Of a stretch of 64,000 nucleotides of DNA, positions 11,061 to 21,332 are shown in pieces (position 1 is the first letter of the stretch; the number at the start of each line of letters is the position of its first letter). The notes under the pieces are model-generated. The model saw only the letters and a list, made by a program, of their open reading frames with translations. It was not told the origin of the DNA and searched no databases. This DNA comes from Jackrogersella multiformis (lineage: Eukaryota; Ascomycota; Sordariomycetes; Xylariales; Hypoxylaceae): positions 558,001-622,000 of the forward strand of contig CADCXD010000005.1 of the NCBI GenBank assembly GCA_902806575.1, in the 5' to 3' direction. The translations under genes and the position numbers were made by a program.

Positions 11061-12527
11061 CTCCGTCATCTTCTCCTCTACTTTCTTCAGCATATACTTC
11101 AGCATCTCCCCCGCTAGCGCCTCCTTCAACCTCTCCTTCATCACCTCCACCATCACCCCCCCCATAATCATCATCACTGTCATCACTATCATCACTCTCT
11201 TCAATTGGTGGGGGACCAAATACTTCGCTTTCGTTTACACTCTGGTCATCATCCGAATCTCCATTATCCGTCAGTGCATTCTCCCACAAGACCGGGTGCC
11301 CGTTTGTGTCTAATAGATCCGGTGCCCACATATCAATACCCTCCCAACTGGGTGCTAGATCAACGATGTTCAGTTGTTCTAATTTGCCCAAATTCAGCTG
11401 CGATATGGGCTCGATGGCCAGCCGGGTCTTGTACTCCATAAGCCTGTTGACCGCCATAGCCGCGAGCCCGATCATTTGGCACCGTACAGCATCCGGGTTG
11501 AAGTAGCCGGTGGCAGGCCTCCAGAATTCGTCCGCGTTGTGCTCGTTAGGATCGGTGCAGTAGAGCATAGTTAGGCGGTCGATGAATTGCCGGATCAGGT
11601 CGAAGCTGCGCAGGCCCGTGCTGAAGTCGTCTTCGTCGAGGCCGAGGCCATTGTACTGCACCGGGTTTGCCGGCGGAACCCATACTGTTGTTGGGTTGAA
11701 CGCTATTCTTCGGTGTATTCCGCATGCAGCGAGGAGGTTTGTCACCCTTCGATAGACCCTATCCTTCCTCACATTGCCCTGATCTGTGTCTGGGTCGATG
11801 ACAGCAAGAGACTCGATCCTCTTATATAGTGGATCGTTCATCCAGCGAGCTTCTGGAGGGTCGCCCTGGCTCCACTCCGGGTTTAATATCCGTGTTTGCT
11901 CGAGGTACATGATGATCGTCACCCACTGGGGCCGGTTTCCGTCTCCGGCGTCTACTGCCCAGAAAACGTACGGCCTCCGAAATATAGGTCGGATCCACTC
12001 CGGGGATGTGTCGTAGCCCGGTCCATCTCCCTCAGGATCGTCATCAGCCTCAAAATTGTTGTCAATATAAGCATCGAAATCAGCAGCACTACAGCTGAAT
12101 AGGTTCTCTCCACCCGGTATCATGAGGGTGACGTCCTCGTGTATCGGGTTCGGCACTGTCTCCATATAGTATTGGAGAGGGAATAACAAGCAATCTGGAA
12201 CGAGCTGTTGATTTCGTCTGGCCTCTGTATCCTGCCGTGTTAGCAAGTGCGCGGTGTATGCAGAGGGCCGTGATAAAGCACATAATCCAAACAAGAAAAT
12301 AGATCTAGGTACTCACGGAGTAACTGGAATGCATCAACCGCTCGGATGATAAGTGGATTTTCTCTCCAGCCCTCAGGCAATTGCGTGTTCCTAGCGTTAT
12401 TCTGGGTTCTGTTTGGCCATCGCGTTTGATAGTATATTTTCTCATTCCTTCTTGGCTCCACCGAGAGGACACTTGTACGAACTAGGTCCATCCCCGGCGG
12501 CTGGCCCTTTGCCACTTTTGGAGGCAT
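10630..12527 (-). CDS. Unrecognised protein with acidic Ser/Glu-rich repetitive tail
   Basis: Two exons on the minus strand: 12527-12317 and 12224-10630, 601 aa. The start MPPKVAKGQPPG follows an A-rich leader. The intron uses GTGAGT and an acceptor ending ACAG, and the junction restores the frame as LLQARRNQQ. Residues 1 to about 340 look globular (many Trp, Tyr and Pro; for example RPIFRRPYVFWAVDAGDGN and WVTIIMYLEQT). The last ~230 residues are acidic and repetitive: Asp/Ser runs, then Gly/Glu, then RELERELESE units that may form a coiled coil or single alpha-helix. I do not recognise the family; it is probably lineage-restricted. The stop lies inside the purine repeat, so the true C-terminus is uncertain. 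Confidence 0.65.
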
Positions 12528-13171
12528 CTTCTGATCGTTTTTGTATGTAAAGGGGTTAAGCTGGTGTGAATTATGGAGAGAATTCAAGTTCAAAGTATAT
12601 AGAACCAGTCGATTGCAATCTATTACGGGTTTGGTGGTTCATCGTCTACTATGAGTTGTTTATCATTCCACTTAAATTTTATATCCCCTTTGTTCTGGAT
12701 CCTGTTGTCACGAAAGCTCTTATCTGCATGCGGAATTCTTTTAGTTCGGGACGTCCAAGAATCACGCAGACAATAGGTCTTTGTTGCGATACTTGTCGAC
12801 TAAGATGTTTTCGGATCCCATTCATCTCGCAGAACATATGCACGGGTTTTATTCTAGTTTACAAGTTATCAAGTAGAACCGTACTTTTTCTCCCTTTTTG
12901 TACTGGAGTCTATTGAATCTAGTCGCATATTATTAGCATTTCACATATCACAATCAAAACTAAGTCCTTTCGAATAATGGTATTCTTCATATTCTTGTGA
13001 AAGTTAAATTACTGAAAAGCAAATAGGTAAGTATACTAATCTTTACACTCCCTCCATTTATACCATTTCAATCATATACAATAAGACCAAACCGGACACC
13101 CCCTATACCTATATACTAGTAAATCCAATATATACAATCAATGCATCTTCAAACCCCCCTCCCATTCCCCC
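12528..13171. other. Intergenic stretch
   Basis: AT-rich spacer between two minus-strand genes. It holds the promoter of the 601-aa gene and the 3' flank of the 207-aa gene. An overlapping plus-strand open frame (12566-12916) has no supporting motif or splice context. Confidence 0.5.
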
Positions 13172-13795
13172 TTAATAAGTCTGCGTCCAAGCCATAACGC
13201 CATTTAAAGTATCCTCGCACTCCATCGCCCTCAGCGTCGGCCGCAGACTCACCTGCTGGTCGTCGTCGAGCAGCTCAGCGAAATAGGGGGCCATCTGGGC
13301 CACCAGCGCGCAGCGGTCGAGCCACTCCGGCAGCGACGCCACGTACCGCAGCATCCAGGCGAACACGGGCGCCGCGAACGCGTCCTCGCGCTGCAGCTGC
13401 GTCTTCAGGCTGCTCCACGCAATCTCGTTGAGCTGCCGCAGGCGCTTCGCGCCCGGCTCGCACCGCGGCAGGGACTGCTGCTTCACCAGCCGCGCGCGCG
13501 CATCCGCCTGCACCTCCAGCTCGCGGCGCAGCGCGTACGGGTCCGGGACCTGCTGCAGCACCGCGTTGGTGTGCGCGTTCTGGTTGCGGGCTCGCGGGTT
13601 CCGCAAAGCCGCGGCGATGGGCGCGCACCGCGCACACCAGTCGTTGACCGCGATATCGAGGACCCGGAACCGGCCTAGCTCCCGATTGCATATGATGTTG
13701 TTGTTGCGGAACAGGCAGAAGGAGCTCGGCTCGGAGGTGGTCGCGATCTCCTCGTGCCCGCAGTTGTATCTGTGGATGGGCCAGTAGCCGCACAT
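13172..13795 (-). CDS. Cys/His-containing orphan protein, 207 aa
   Basis: Single exon. The start is the ATG at 13793-13795 (MCGYWPIHRYNCGHEE). The N-terminal 60 residues contain cysteines and histidines arranged like a small metal-binding module (CGYWPIHRYNCGH, then FC, ICN and WCARC). The middle is Arg/Ala-rich and probably helical (YALRRELEVQADARARLVKQ), and the C-terminal half looks globular. Third codon positions are strongly GC-rich, which also makes long open frames on other frames; those are shadows. The start sits just right of a short GGTAGGTAGGTA run at 13810. Similar Cys-rich orphans are common in Sordariomycetes, but I cannot name a function. Confidence 0.7.
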   Translation of the reverse strand: MCGYWPIHRYNCGHEEIATTSEPSSFCLFRNNNIICNRELGRFRVLDIAVNDWCARCAPIAAALRNPRARNQNAHTNAVLQQVPDPYALRRELEVQADARARLVKQQSLPRCEPGAKRLRQLNEIAWSSLKTQLQREDAFAAPVFAWMLRYVASLPEWLDRCALVAQMAPYFAELLDDDQQVSLRPTLRAMECEDTLNGVMAWTQTY

Positions 13796-14604
13796 GGCTG
13801 GTCGCGGGGGTAGGTAGGTATAGTGTTTTTCGTTATGTATTTATATGTTATATGGAGGTAGATATGTGTGTGATATGCCCTATATGCTGTGTATTTAGGC
13901 CGCAATATGACAACGTAAGGTTTGTTTAATAAGAGGTGATGAGTTTGCGAGTTGTGGTGCCTGCCACGCGGTCCGTTTTTGTGCTCATCGAACGTAATGA
14001 GTGTTGTTCGGGTAGGCAAAAATTAGTCACATTAGGACTCCACACAAGTGTGCCTGTGAGGACTTGTTCTTTTTATGTATTCGATCTTGTCATCTTTGTT
14101 TCCGAACCTGACTTCAGTGCGGCAAAGGAGCAATTGTGGTTGCTACAATCGATTGTTCCCTCAGATAAAGTCGTGGTTTCTGTAACAAAGAGAGGTCAAT
14201 AGTAGGTGTTTAAAACAATAGTTTCTAATAATACACTAGAATGTATATTTGTGAACAAAGGAAGCCTGACCCTTCTTGAGTCATCATAATTGCTTCAAAA
14301 TAGTGGCACCCCAAATCGACTGGGGAAAAAAAAAAGAGGAGAAAATACTTTTATGAGGCTATCGCAAGTTTGTTATAATATAGGTAACCCGTATCTACCA
14401 ACCATTAGGTACCTACCTAGGTACTTACCAAACATAGGTACTTAAGGGCTCTTTTATAGGTACTACACCTTAACAATGAGGAATGTTTGAACATCAGAGG
14501 GAGGGGTTCAACCTAGAATACCTGTAAGCGTGTAAGCCAACCAAAAGAAGGATATTATAAGATTTTAATTATCGATCAGGCAGCAATTAAGATACCTAGT
14601 TCTG
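13796..14604. other. Intergenic stretch
   Basis: Promoter region of the 207-aa orphan and 3' flank of the transporter gene. It contains CCTAGGTA words at 14407-14424. The plus-strand frame at 13936-14202 is not convincing. Confidence 0.5.
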
Positions 14605-16508
14605 CTAGTACACGTAGATAAAGTCCTCGTTCTTCAGATCGGGGAGATCATTCAAGCCATTATCATCTTCAATGTTCCTCGGTGCCTGCTCGTTCTGCTC
14701 GAGCTCGACAGCCTTGCTTTCATCCACATCCTTCCTCCTTACCATAGACTCATCAACAATGTTGGCTTGTTTCCCGACTTCTTCCCGCTTCTTAGAATGC
14801 CACTTGTTTAAGACCATAAGGTACATGGGAATGAGCCTAAGTTCGCTAATTAGTATAACACATAATCAAAAAGGGGGCTGAAGGGGTTTAATATTAATAA
14901 CATACAATCCAAGAATGCCAACAGTGACAAACATGACTAGGTTAGCGATGAGACCAGGTCGATAAAGTGGTGCATCTTTCGTATTATATAGGAGAGGACC
15001 GATGATGTTTCCTAGATGCGAGTTAGCCTAAGAAAGGTCTGAATCCAACACTGAAACGCGGAGAAGACTCACCTGTGCACATTCCCATGAACATCATACC
15101 CGAACTCGTCTTCTTCTTAGTGTCACCACCCGTATTCTGAGCGGACCACGCATAGACCATCGGAGTGATCGCGCCCAAGCACTGAACTAGGTAATACCCT
15201 AGCAGGAGAACCCCTTTATTTTTCTCATTGCGAGGCACCGTCAACATCAGCACGGTTCCGAGAGTGGGAAGACAGGAAAGCCCCGTAATCACGATTCCCT
15301 TTCGCCCTATCCTGGTAGCGATCATGGCCGAGCCGATGATCATTACAACCTGGATTGCCCCCGTCGGCATGCTGAAGAGGATGGCGTTGAAGTTAGTGTA
15401 GCCGAAGTCTTTAAGGATGAGGTTGCCGAAGGTGCTGATGCCGCCGCTCGCGATCGAAATCGCGACAATTAGGATAAACCACAGAAGAGTCTTGAAGTCC
15501 GTGAACGTCTCCTTTACGTGGTCCCACTTCCACTCGCGACTCGCGACGCCCATCTGGTTCGCACGCAACCGCTCCACTGCGATGATACGCTCGCGCTCGC
15601 TCAGGTACTTGGCCTCCATCGGCGAGTCAGGCATGAATACTATAAACACGACCCCGAAGATGGTGGTGAGGGCACCGCAGAAAATAAAGATGGTCTGGTA
15701 TCGGTAGATGTTGGTACTCATGATGTGGCCGAGGCCGTACGTCACTAGGCTGCCGACGATGAAGGTTACGCCGTTCATCGCGTTCCAGTATGAAGCTCGC
15801 ATGGTCTGTTCAGAGCGCCGCCACCACATCTGGGTTACTGCTAGACATGACGGAGCGATCATGGCTTCGAATGAACCAAGAAGGAAGCGTAGGGCTAGAA
15901 GCGAGCGGAAGTTGGTGCAGGATGCCATTATTGCCTCACAGGCGCCCTAAAATCACTGACATTAGTATTATTTTTTTTGTAAACAGGGAAATGGTTGTTC
16001 TCTGATCCTCTCCTCAAACTCTACGACCCTTGGACAGCCAAGATCATCCCCCGTGGGAAGTTTAAAGGGGGAGGAGGGCGTAACTACATACCCAACAAAT
16101 AACAGCCGTCCCAATGACTTTACCAGTAGGAAGCTTTACTAGTAGGAAGGCGGCGAGGGGTTGGAAGATAAGCTGCGCGATGTACAGTATGGATCCGAGC
16201 CACGAGTACTCCATAGACTTAAGATGAGCGTCCTCCATGATTCCGAAGATGGATACGTAAGAGAGTGAGGATTTGTCCAGTTGCTGGAAGAAGTAGGCGC
16301 CGAGAATCAGAGGCAGGATCCGCACATCAATACGCCGCAGCACTTTACGTTCCTCTTCGTAGGTAAAGGTGACCTCGCCATGCTCGGCTATGAACTGGGC
16401 GGCCTTGTCCGCTCGCGAGTTAACGACATGAGCTCTATCGTTATTTTCAATTGGTGTTATGGCGTCGGTAGTCGCCACCGGCGATTGGTTGGGTCTCTCG
16501 TCCGCCAT
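14605..16508 (-). CDS. MFS transporter, allantoate permease (Dal5-like) family
   Basis: Four exons on the minus strand: 16508-16092, 15946-15073, 15011-14906 and 14836-14605; every junction keeps frame with GT-AG introns, giving 542 aa. I chose the ATG at 16506-16508 (MADERPNQ); another in-frame ATG nine codons upstream (16535) is possible. The family is shown by the order of motifs: a cytosolic N-terminus, RRIDVRILPLILGAYFFQQL at the first helix, LDKSSLSYVSIFGI, then RFLLGSFEAMIAPS and the loop MWWRRSEQTMRASYWNAMNG, and RIGRKGIVITGLSCLP. About 12 membrane helices are expected. Family members take up allantoate, ureidosuccinate, small peptides or vitamins across the plasma membrane; the substrate here cannot be told. 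The C-terminal tail is long, charged and probably cytosolic. No neighbouring catabolic gene identifies the substrate. Confidence 0.87.
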
Positions 16509-17925
16509 GTTGATTGCGTGTGCGCCAAGCATCAAAGTGTTCGAAGGGCTAGCAATTAGACGAAGGGAGATGAAAGAGGCCTGAAAGGTAGTGGATGGTG
16601 GATATCTAAATCCTTTTAAACACTAAGAGCCACATCTTAAGACATGGTAGAGGTCGAATATAACTCCATATATGAAGGGTGGTTCCAGACACCTGGGATG
16701 ATGACAGGCTGGGGATGCGGAGATCCTGGTCAAAGGAATATCGCCGAGCTAGAAGTGCAACTGTTTCTTCTAAATCGTGTCCAAGTGACATTAACATGTA
16801 TAGTAAGGTTAGAACCGGGCAGCCACCCTGTTGACTACCAATTCTCCTCCACACGATCGAGCAGTTATGTTACTCATCATATGATGTGGAGTACCTTGAC
16901 GATCGTATGAGAAAGCCTGATACCGAGTAAGATCCCGATCTAATATCTAGCAGTTTAGATCTAAAAGGCATCACCCACGGGTGCTGGTGTGGGTACTTAT
17001 TGGTGGAAATGTTACATTCCGTAAGTGCTAAATAAGAATCAGAATAGAATGCCAAAGGATCAAGGTATCGTCAAATTATAACCCCCATTTCCTACCACCC
17101 TCGGCCAGTTACAAGCGAATAGAACTTGACAGTGCCCTGGACGTCGTGAAGAACCACAAAAAGCTTTTAACCGGAATCAGACTATTGTCCCTCGTCAAGT
17201 CGGATCAATGTTGTGGTTGGGTTGGGGGATCCACCAAGGTCGACTGACGATGGACTAATAACACACGATTGGTCTAGGACAGCATCGTATACTACCCCAG
17301 AGTCCCCGCAGCTTCAGTCGAGTGGAGGCGGAGACGACCCCAGAATCGGCTAAAAGAAGACTCGAACTAATGGATGACCCCCGCTATTTGTTGAATCCTA
17401 TTCATCGTTCTCGGCAAATATCTCAGGGGGGTAGAAAGACGCACGCCGAATGATGATAATGTTCCCCGAAATACACTAAGAAAAGCTTTGTCTCTCGTCC
17501 TGAAAGGACTATGTAAAAGAAAGCCTCACTCACCACATGGCATCCATTCTTGAGCTTGCTCGAGAGACACTAAGTCTCGACTAAGAGTATCCTGTATTTA
17601 CTCTTAGCCTTAGAGTGTAGTGGAGGCATTTCCCCAACCTTCTCCAACTCCTTGCCGTGTACGCTTCGCAGGGTATTATCCCGATAGCGGCCCAAGCGAG
17701 GTAGGAATAGACTAACTCGTCTCCTATTGATCGTCAACTTATCCGGAGACTCGAGGGAAACGAATAGATTCTCCAAATAAAGACCTGATTCTGAACTTGC
17801 CACCCCGGTCACAGCCAAGTGGTCATCATCAGGACCTTCATATTGAAGAGCCGATTCTCATCTTAGAGACCTGCTATACAAGAGCCCAAGGAATCCTCGT
17901 GAGGCGTATATACATATACACCACA
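16509..17925. other. Divergent intergenic region between transporter and oxidoreductase
   Basis: 1.4 kb shared upstream region of the MFS gene (minus) and the Gfo/Idh/MocA gene (plus). No coding region supported. If the two genes are co-regulated, control sites should be here; none is claimed. Confidence 0.5.
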
Positions 17926-19251
17926 ATGGCCGACGCAACAACCGCACCCGTCCGCGCGGGGCGCAAGAAGTACGCCATCGTGGGCACGGGCGGGCGCGCC
18001 ATCTTCTTCTACACGGCCATCGCGCGGGACTACTCCAGCACGTCGCGCATCGTGGCGATCTGCGACACGAACCAGACGCGCATGGACTACGCCAACGGCC
18101 GGCTCTCGGCGCTCGGCCACGGCCCCGTGCCCACCTACGCCGCCGCCGACTTCGAGCGCATGGTCCGCGAGGCCAGCCCCGACGAGGTCATCGTCACCAC
18201 CATCGACCGCACCCACAACCTGTACATCGTCAAGGCGCTCGACCTCGGCTGCGACGTCGTCACCGAGAAGCCCATGACCGTCGACGCCGCCCGCTGCCGC
18301 GACATCTTCGCCGCCGTCGACCGCAACCCCGGCCGCCGCGTCCGCGTCACCTTCAACTACCGCTACGCGCCGCACAACACCAAGGTGTACGAGCTGCTGC
18401 GCTCCGGCACCATCGGCACCGTCACCAGCGTGCACTTCGAGTGGATGCTGAACACATCGCACGGGGCCGACTACTTCCGGCGGTGGCACCGCGACAAGCG
18501 CAACAGCGGCGGGCTGCTGGTGCACAAGAGCACGCACCACTTCGACCTGGTGAATTTCTGGCTGCGGACGCGGCCGGCCACCGTGTACGCGCAGGGCGAC
18601 CTGAAGTTCTACGGCCGCGAGAACGCGGAGCTGCGCGGGGCCGCGCCGTCGGCCTTCTACGCGCGCGCCCACGGCGCCGCCAGCTCGCGGCGGGACCCGT
18701 TCGCGCTGCACCTGGAGGACCACCCGCAGCTCAAGGCCATGTACCTGGACGCGGAGCACGAGGACGCGTACCACCGGGACCAGAGCGTGTTCGGGGACGG
18801 CATCAGCATCGAGGACACGATGAACCTGCTGGTGCGGTACCGCAGCGGGGCGGTGATGACGTACTCGCTGACGGCGTACGCGCCGTGGGAGGGGTTCCGG
18901 GTGAGCTTCAACGGGACGGGCGGGCGGCTGGAGATGGAGGTGGTGGAGAACAGCTACGTGAACTCGGGCGGGGACCAGGCGGCGGAGGGGTCGCTGGAGA
19001 AGCGGACGATCCTGCTGCGGAAGCTGTTCGAGAAGCCGGAGGAGATCGAGATCTCGGACGGGGTCGGCGCCCACGGCGGCGGCGACACCGTGCTGCTGAA
19101 CGACCTGTTCGGCGAGCCCACCACCGACGAGTACATGCGGGCCGCGAGCCACGTCGACGGCGCGCTGTCCATCCTGACCGGCATTGCGGCGAACAGGTCC
19201 ATCGCTACGGGCCAGGTAGTTAACGTTGATGATGTGCTGAGCATACCGTGA
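17926..19251 (+). CDS. Gfo/Idh/MocA family NAD(P)-dependent oxidoreductase
   Basis: Single exon, 441 aa, starting at the ATG at 17926 (MADATTAPVRAG). The N-terminus has the Rossmann pattern YAIVGTGGRAIFFYTAI, then VAICDTN. The EKP motif (TEKPMTVDAA) supplies the family's catalytic lysine. FNYRYAP and HKSTHHFDLVNFW follow in the C-terminal alpha/beta domain; the paired histidines fit the family's active-site H. Such enzymes oxidise or reduce sugars, inositols or related polyols. The length is normal for large fungal members. Third positions are almost always G or C, unlike most neighbours, so the antisense and +1 frames are also open; those are shadows. It is divergent from the MFS gene with 1.4 kb between, so a transporter-enzyme pair is conceivable but unproven. 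Confidence 0.85.
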   Translation: MADATTAPVRAGRKKYAIVGTGGRAIFFYTAIARDYSSTSRIVAICDTNQTRMDYANGRLSALGHGPVPTYAAADFERMVREASPDEVIVTTIDRTHNLYIVKALDLGCDVVTEKPMTVDAARCRDIFAAVDRNPGRRVRVTFNYRYAPHNTKVYELLRSGTIGTVTSVHFEWMLNTSHGADYFRRWHRDKRNSGGLLVHKSTHHFDLVNFWLRTRPATVYAQGDLKFYGRENAELRGAAPSAFYARAHGAASSRRDPFALHLEDHPQLKAMYLDAEHEDAYHRDQSVFGDGISIEDTMNLLVRYRSGAVMTYSLTAYAPWEGFRVSFNGTGGRLEMEVVENSYVNSGGDQAAEGSLEKRTILLRKLFEKPEEIEISDGVGAHGGGDTVLLNDLFGEPTTDEYMRAASHVDGALSILTGIAANRSIATGQVVNVDDVLSIP

Positions 19252-19529
19252 AGGAAACGAAGCAGCTTTAATTATCGAGGATTTTATGACTAGAGACGAG
19301 TTATGACAAGCAATTCATAGAATGATCACCCGGTGTCGAAGCCCCCATTATTGAACAAGCTATTATTATACATAAGAAAAAGGGAGCGACGACATATTTT
19401 GAATGCTAGAAGATACATGCGTTGAACAAGCTGTGTGGGTATCAAATTTTTTTTATCCAATACGCCATTTTCCCAAGTCCCCCCCCCCCGATGCCTGCGC
19501 TGTAGGAAAATGCTGTGAATGAACAGAAA

Positions 19530-21332
19530 TCAAATGCCTGCAAACGTAGTCCCGATGAAATTCGCACCGCATACTGCTGTTTTCTCTTCCTCGCTTAAGG
19601 TTACGCCCCAAGACCTCAATTCCTCCAGAGTAGCGTCGGATCTGACGGTAATCCATCCTGGTTCGAGAGTCCCGTTGGGAGTAGTGATGCTGTTGCTGTT
19701 GCCTCTTTCCCTCGACAGGATACCGAATCGCAAGCCGACCTCGGTCACGGTGACAAAGATACTGATAATGATGAGGACGATTATGATCCACGTGATGGCA
19801 CTCATCTTGGAATCGGCGACGGAATCCGAGAGGATCTCGGCAAGGTCGAGGAAAACACGACATCGCTCATTTAACACTTTGGTACGCAGATCGATTTCTA
19901 AATATTCGCGAATGGCGACATAAAGTGGATGCAAGGTCGGCTCGGAGTCCCAGAAGAAATTGGGAACATCAAGAATATTCGAAGCTATTAAAACTTGTTA
20001 GTTCTTGTCAGGGACTTCTCATATATCTATGTACTCACAGAGATTAATTTCGACACGGCTTTTAAATAGACGACCAAGTATCTTGACGATCTCTGTCCTC
20101 GTCATATTTAGCTCTCCGGTGAGAGCCAACCGCTTCGGGACATGTTGCGCGTTTACCATAGTCTCGGACATCCGTTCCTCAAAGAAGCAGAGTTTTGTGC
20201 TCTGCGCAATGGCTTGGCTGATCGTGAGCTTGACCATGTGATCCGACCGAGGAAGGAGTGTGATCATGTCGTTGAAAATCCGAGGTCTCTTGACGTCGGC
20301 ATTGTACTCGAAGTGAAACTCCTCCGTCTCGACGTCGCTCTGGTCGAGAGGGCATGTGACGAGCGAAGTGCCAACCTCGATTTCTGCGAAGGTGATGTCG
20401 GCCAAAATAGCCTTCTCCTGCGTTTCGGTGAAGTTCCAAAAGACGACAACGCCGTAGGAGAAGACGAACAGCTCGGCAAATTGTTTAGCATCCGGTGCGA
20501 GCCTGTTAATTGGGCTTGAAGATTGATGATCCTCTCGAGTATGACGGCTCTCTATATCCCGACCCCTATCCTCGGACTCGTGTCGATACCCGCCGTTTTC
20601 GAGGTTGGGACTTCCACCATGTCCCCCATATGCATATTCGTCGTAGTACCCCATGTGCTCGTCACTCTGCTCGCTACGCTCAATTTCGAGATCAAGAACG
20701 GTCTTACCTGTACCAGGAGTTTTGAGTATTGGTCGGCTCCTCACGCGGTAGCCATCTAGGCCGGGGAGCAGGGGAATATGGTAAACGGTATAGAGGCAAT
20801 CGTCGTAGAGCTTCGTTTTAGCATCGTGCTTCTTACGCAGAAATTCCGAAGTAGCCTTCATCTTGAAGGACTGAGCCGTGCAGTATGCCGTCAGTCTCGA
20901 CAACTTCTCGGTCCTCTCAAACTTGGGAAGCCGTTCGGCGTAGCTCTTCCCACGCACGCCACCTCTTTTCCGCAAAACATCTAGCTCCTCGTCTTTTAAC
21001 GGTTTCGTCTCATCCGCGCGGAGAAGAGATTCGGCTTCTTCGTCAGCTACTTCGAGCTCGTCGATGGTCTCGGGTAACAGAACCAGTTTCTCGCTGATTC
21101 GTGTGGTCCGCGACGGCATGTTTTGTTGTCCAGTGCGCGACGCAATATTGGGAAGTCCTCTTCCGCTCACTCGGCGTACCCCCGGGATACTAGTGCGAGG
21201 GCTACGCTGCGGAGGGACGCGTGGTTGGCCGGACGGGATTTCGGAGGCATATTGGAGGACGTTGTCGACAGAGATGAAGCGCATGGGCGAACGAGGCGAT
21301 GTGCCGTGAGCAGAGTCCCCTCTTGCCGCCAT
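19530..21332 (-). CDS. RMD1/DUF155 family membrane protein
   Basis: Two exons on the minus strand, 21332-20039 and 19984-19530, giving 582 aa with a 54-base intron. The start is MAARGDSAHG at 21330-21332. The first ~200 residues are disordered and basic. The DUF155 core begins near LTAYCTAQSFKM and includes FVFSYGVVVFWNFTETQEKA, an easily recognised family signature. The second exon carries NFFWDSEPTLHPLYVAIREY and the following helix LNERCRVFLDLAEILSDSV. It ends with one hydrophobic segment (WIIIVLIIISIFVTVTEVGL). Yeast relatives (Rmd1, Rmd8, Yet2-type annotations vary) are needed for meiotic division or sporulation; the human relative RMND1 is mitochondrial. The long N-terminus here favours the Rmd1/Rmd8 branch with a C-terminal membrane anchor. 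Exact role unknown. Confidence 0.87.

Noticed and set aside
10132..11313. 393-codon plus-strand open frame of Ser/Leu/Thr/Pro/Phe
   Set aside because: It is the complement of the purine repeat tract and has no start context. The minus-strand gene, with a good intron and globular N-terminus, explains the region.
12566..12916. 116-codon plus-strand hydrophobic frame
   Set aside because: Overlaps the promoter of the minus-strand gene, has no support and a composition like AT-rich noise.
17863..19152. Long antisense open frame (429 codons) opposite the oxidoreductase, and a shifted plus frame at 18441-19223
   Set aside because: Both are produced by extreme GC bias at third positions. They have Arg/Ala/Val-rich nonsense composition and no domain.
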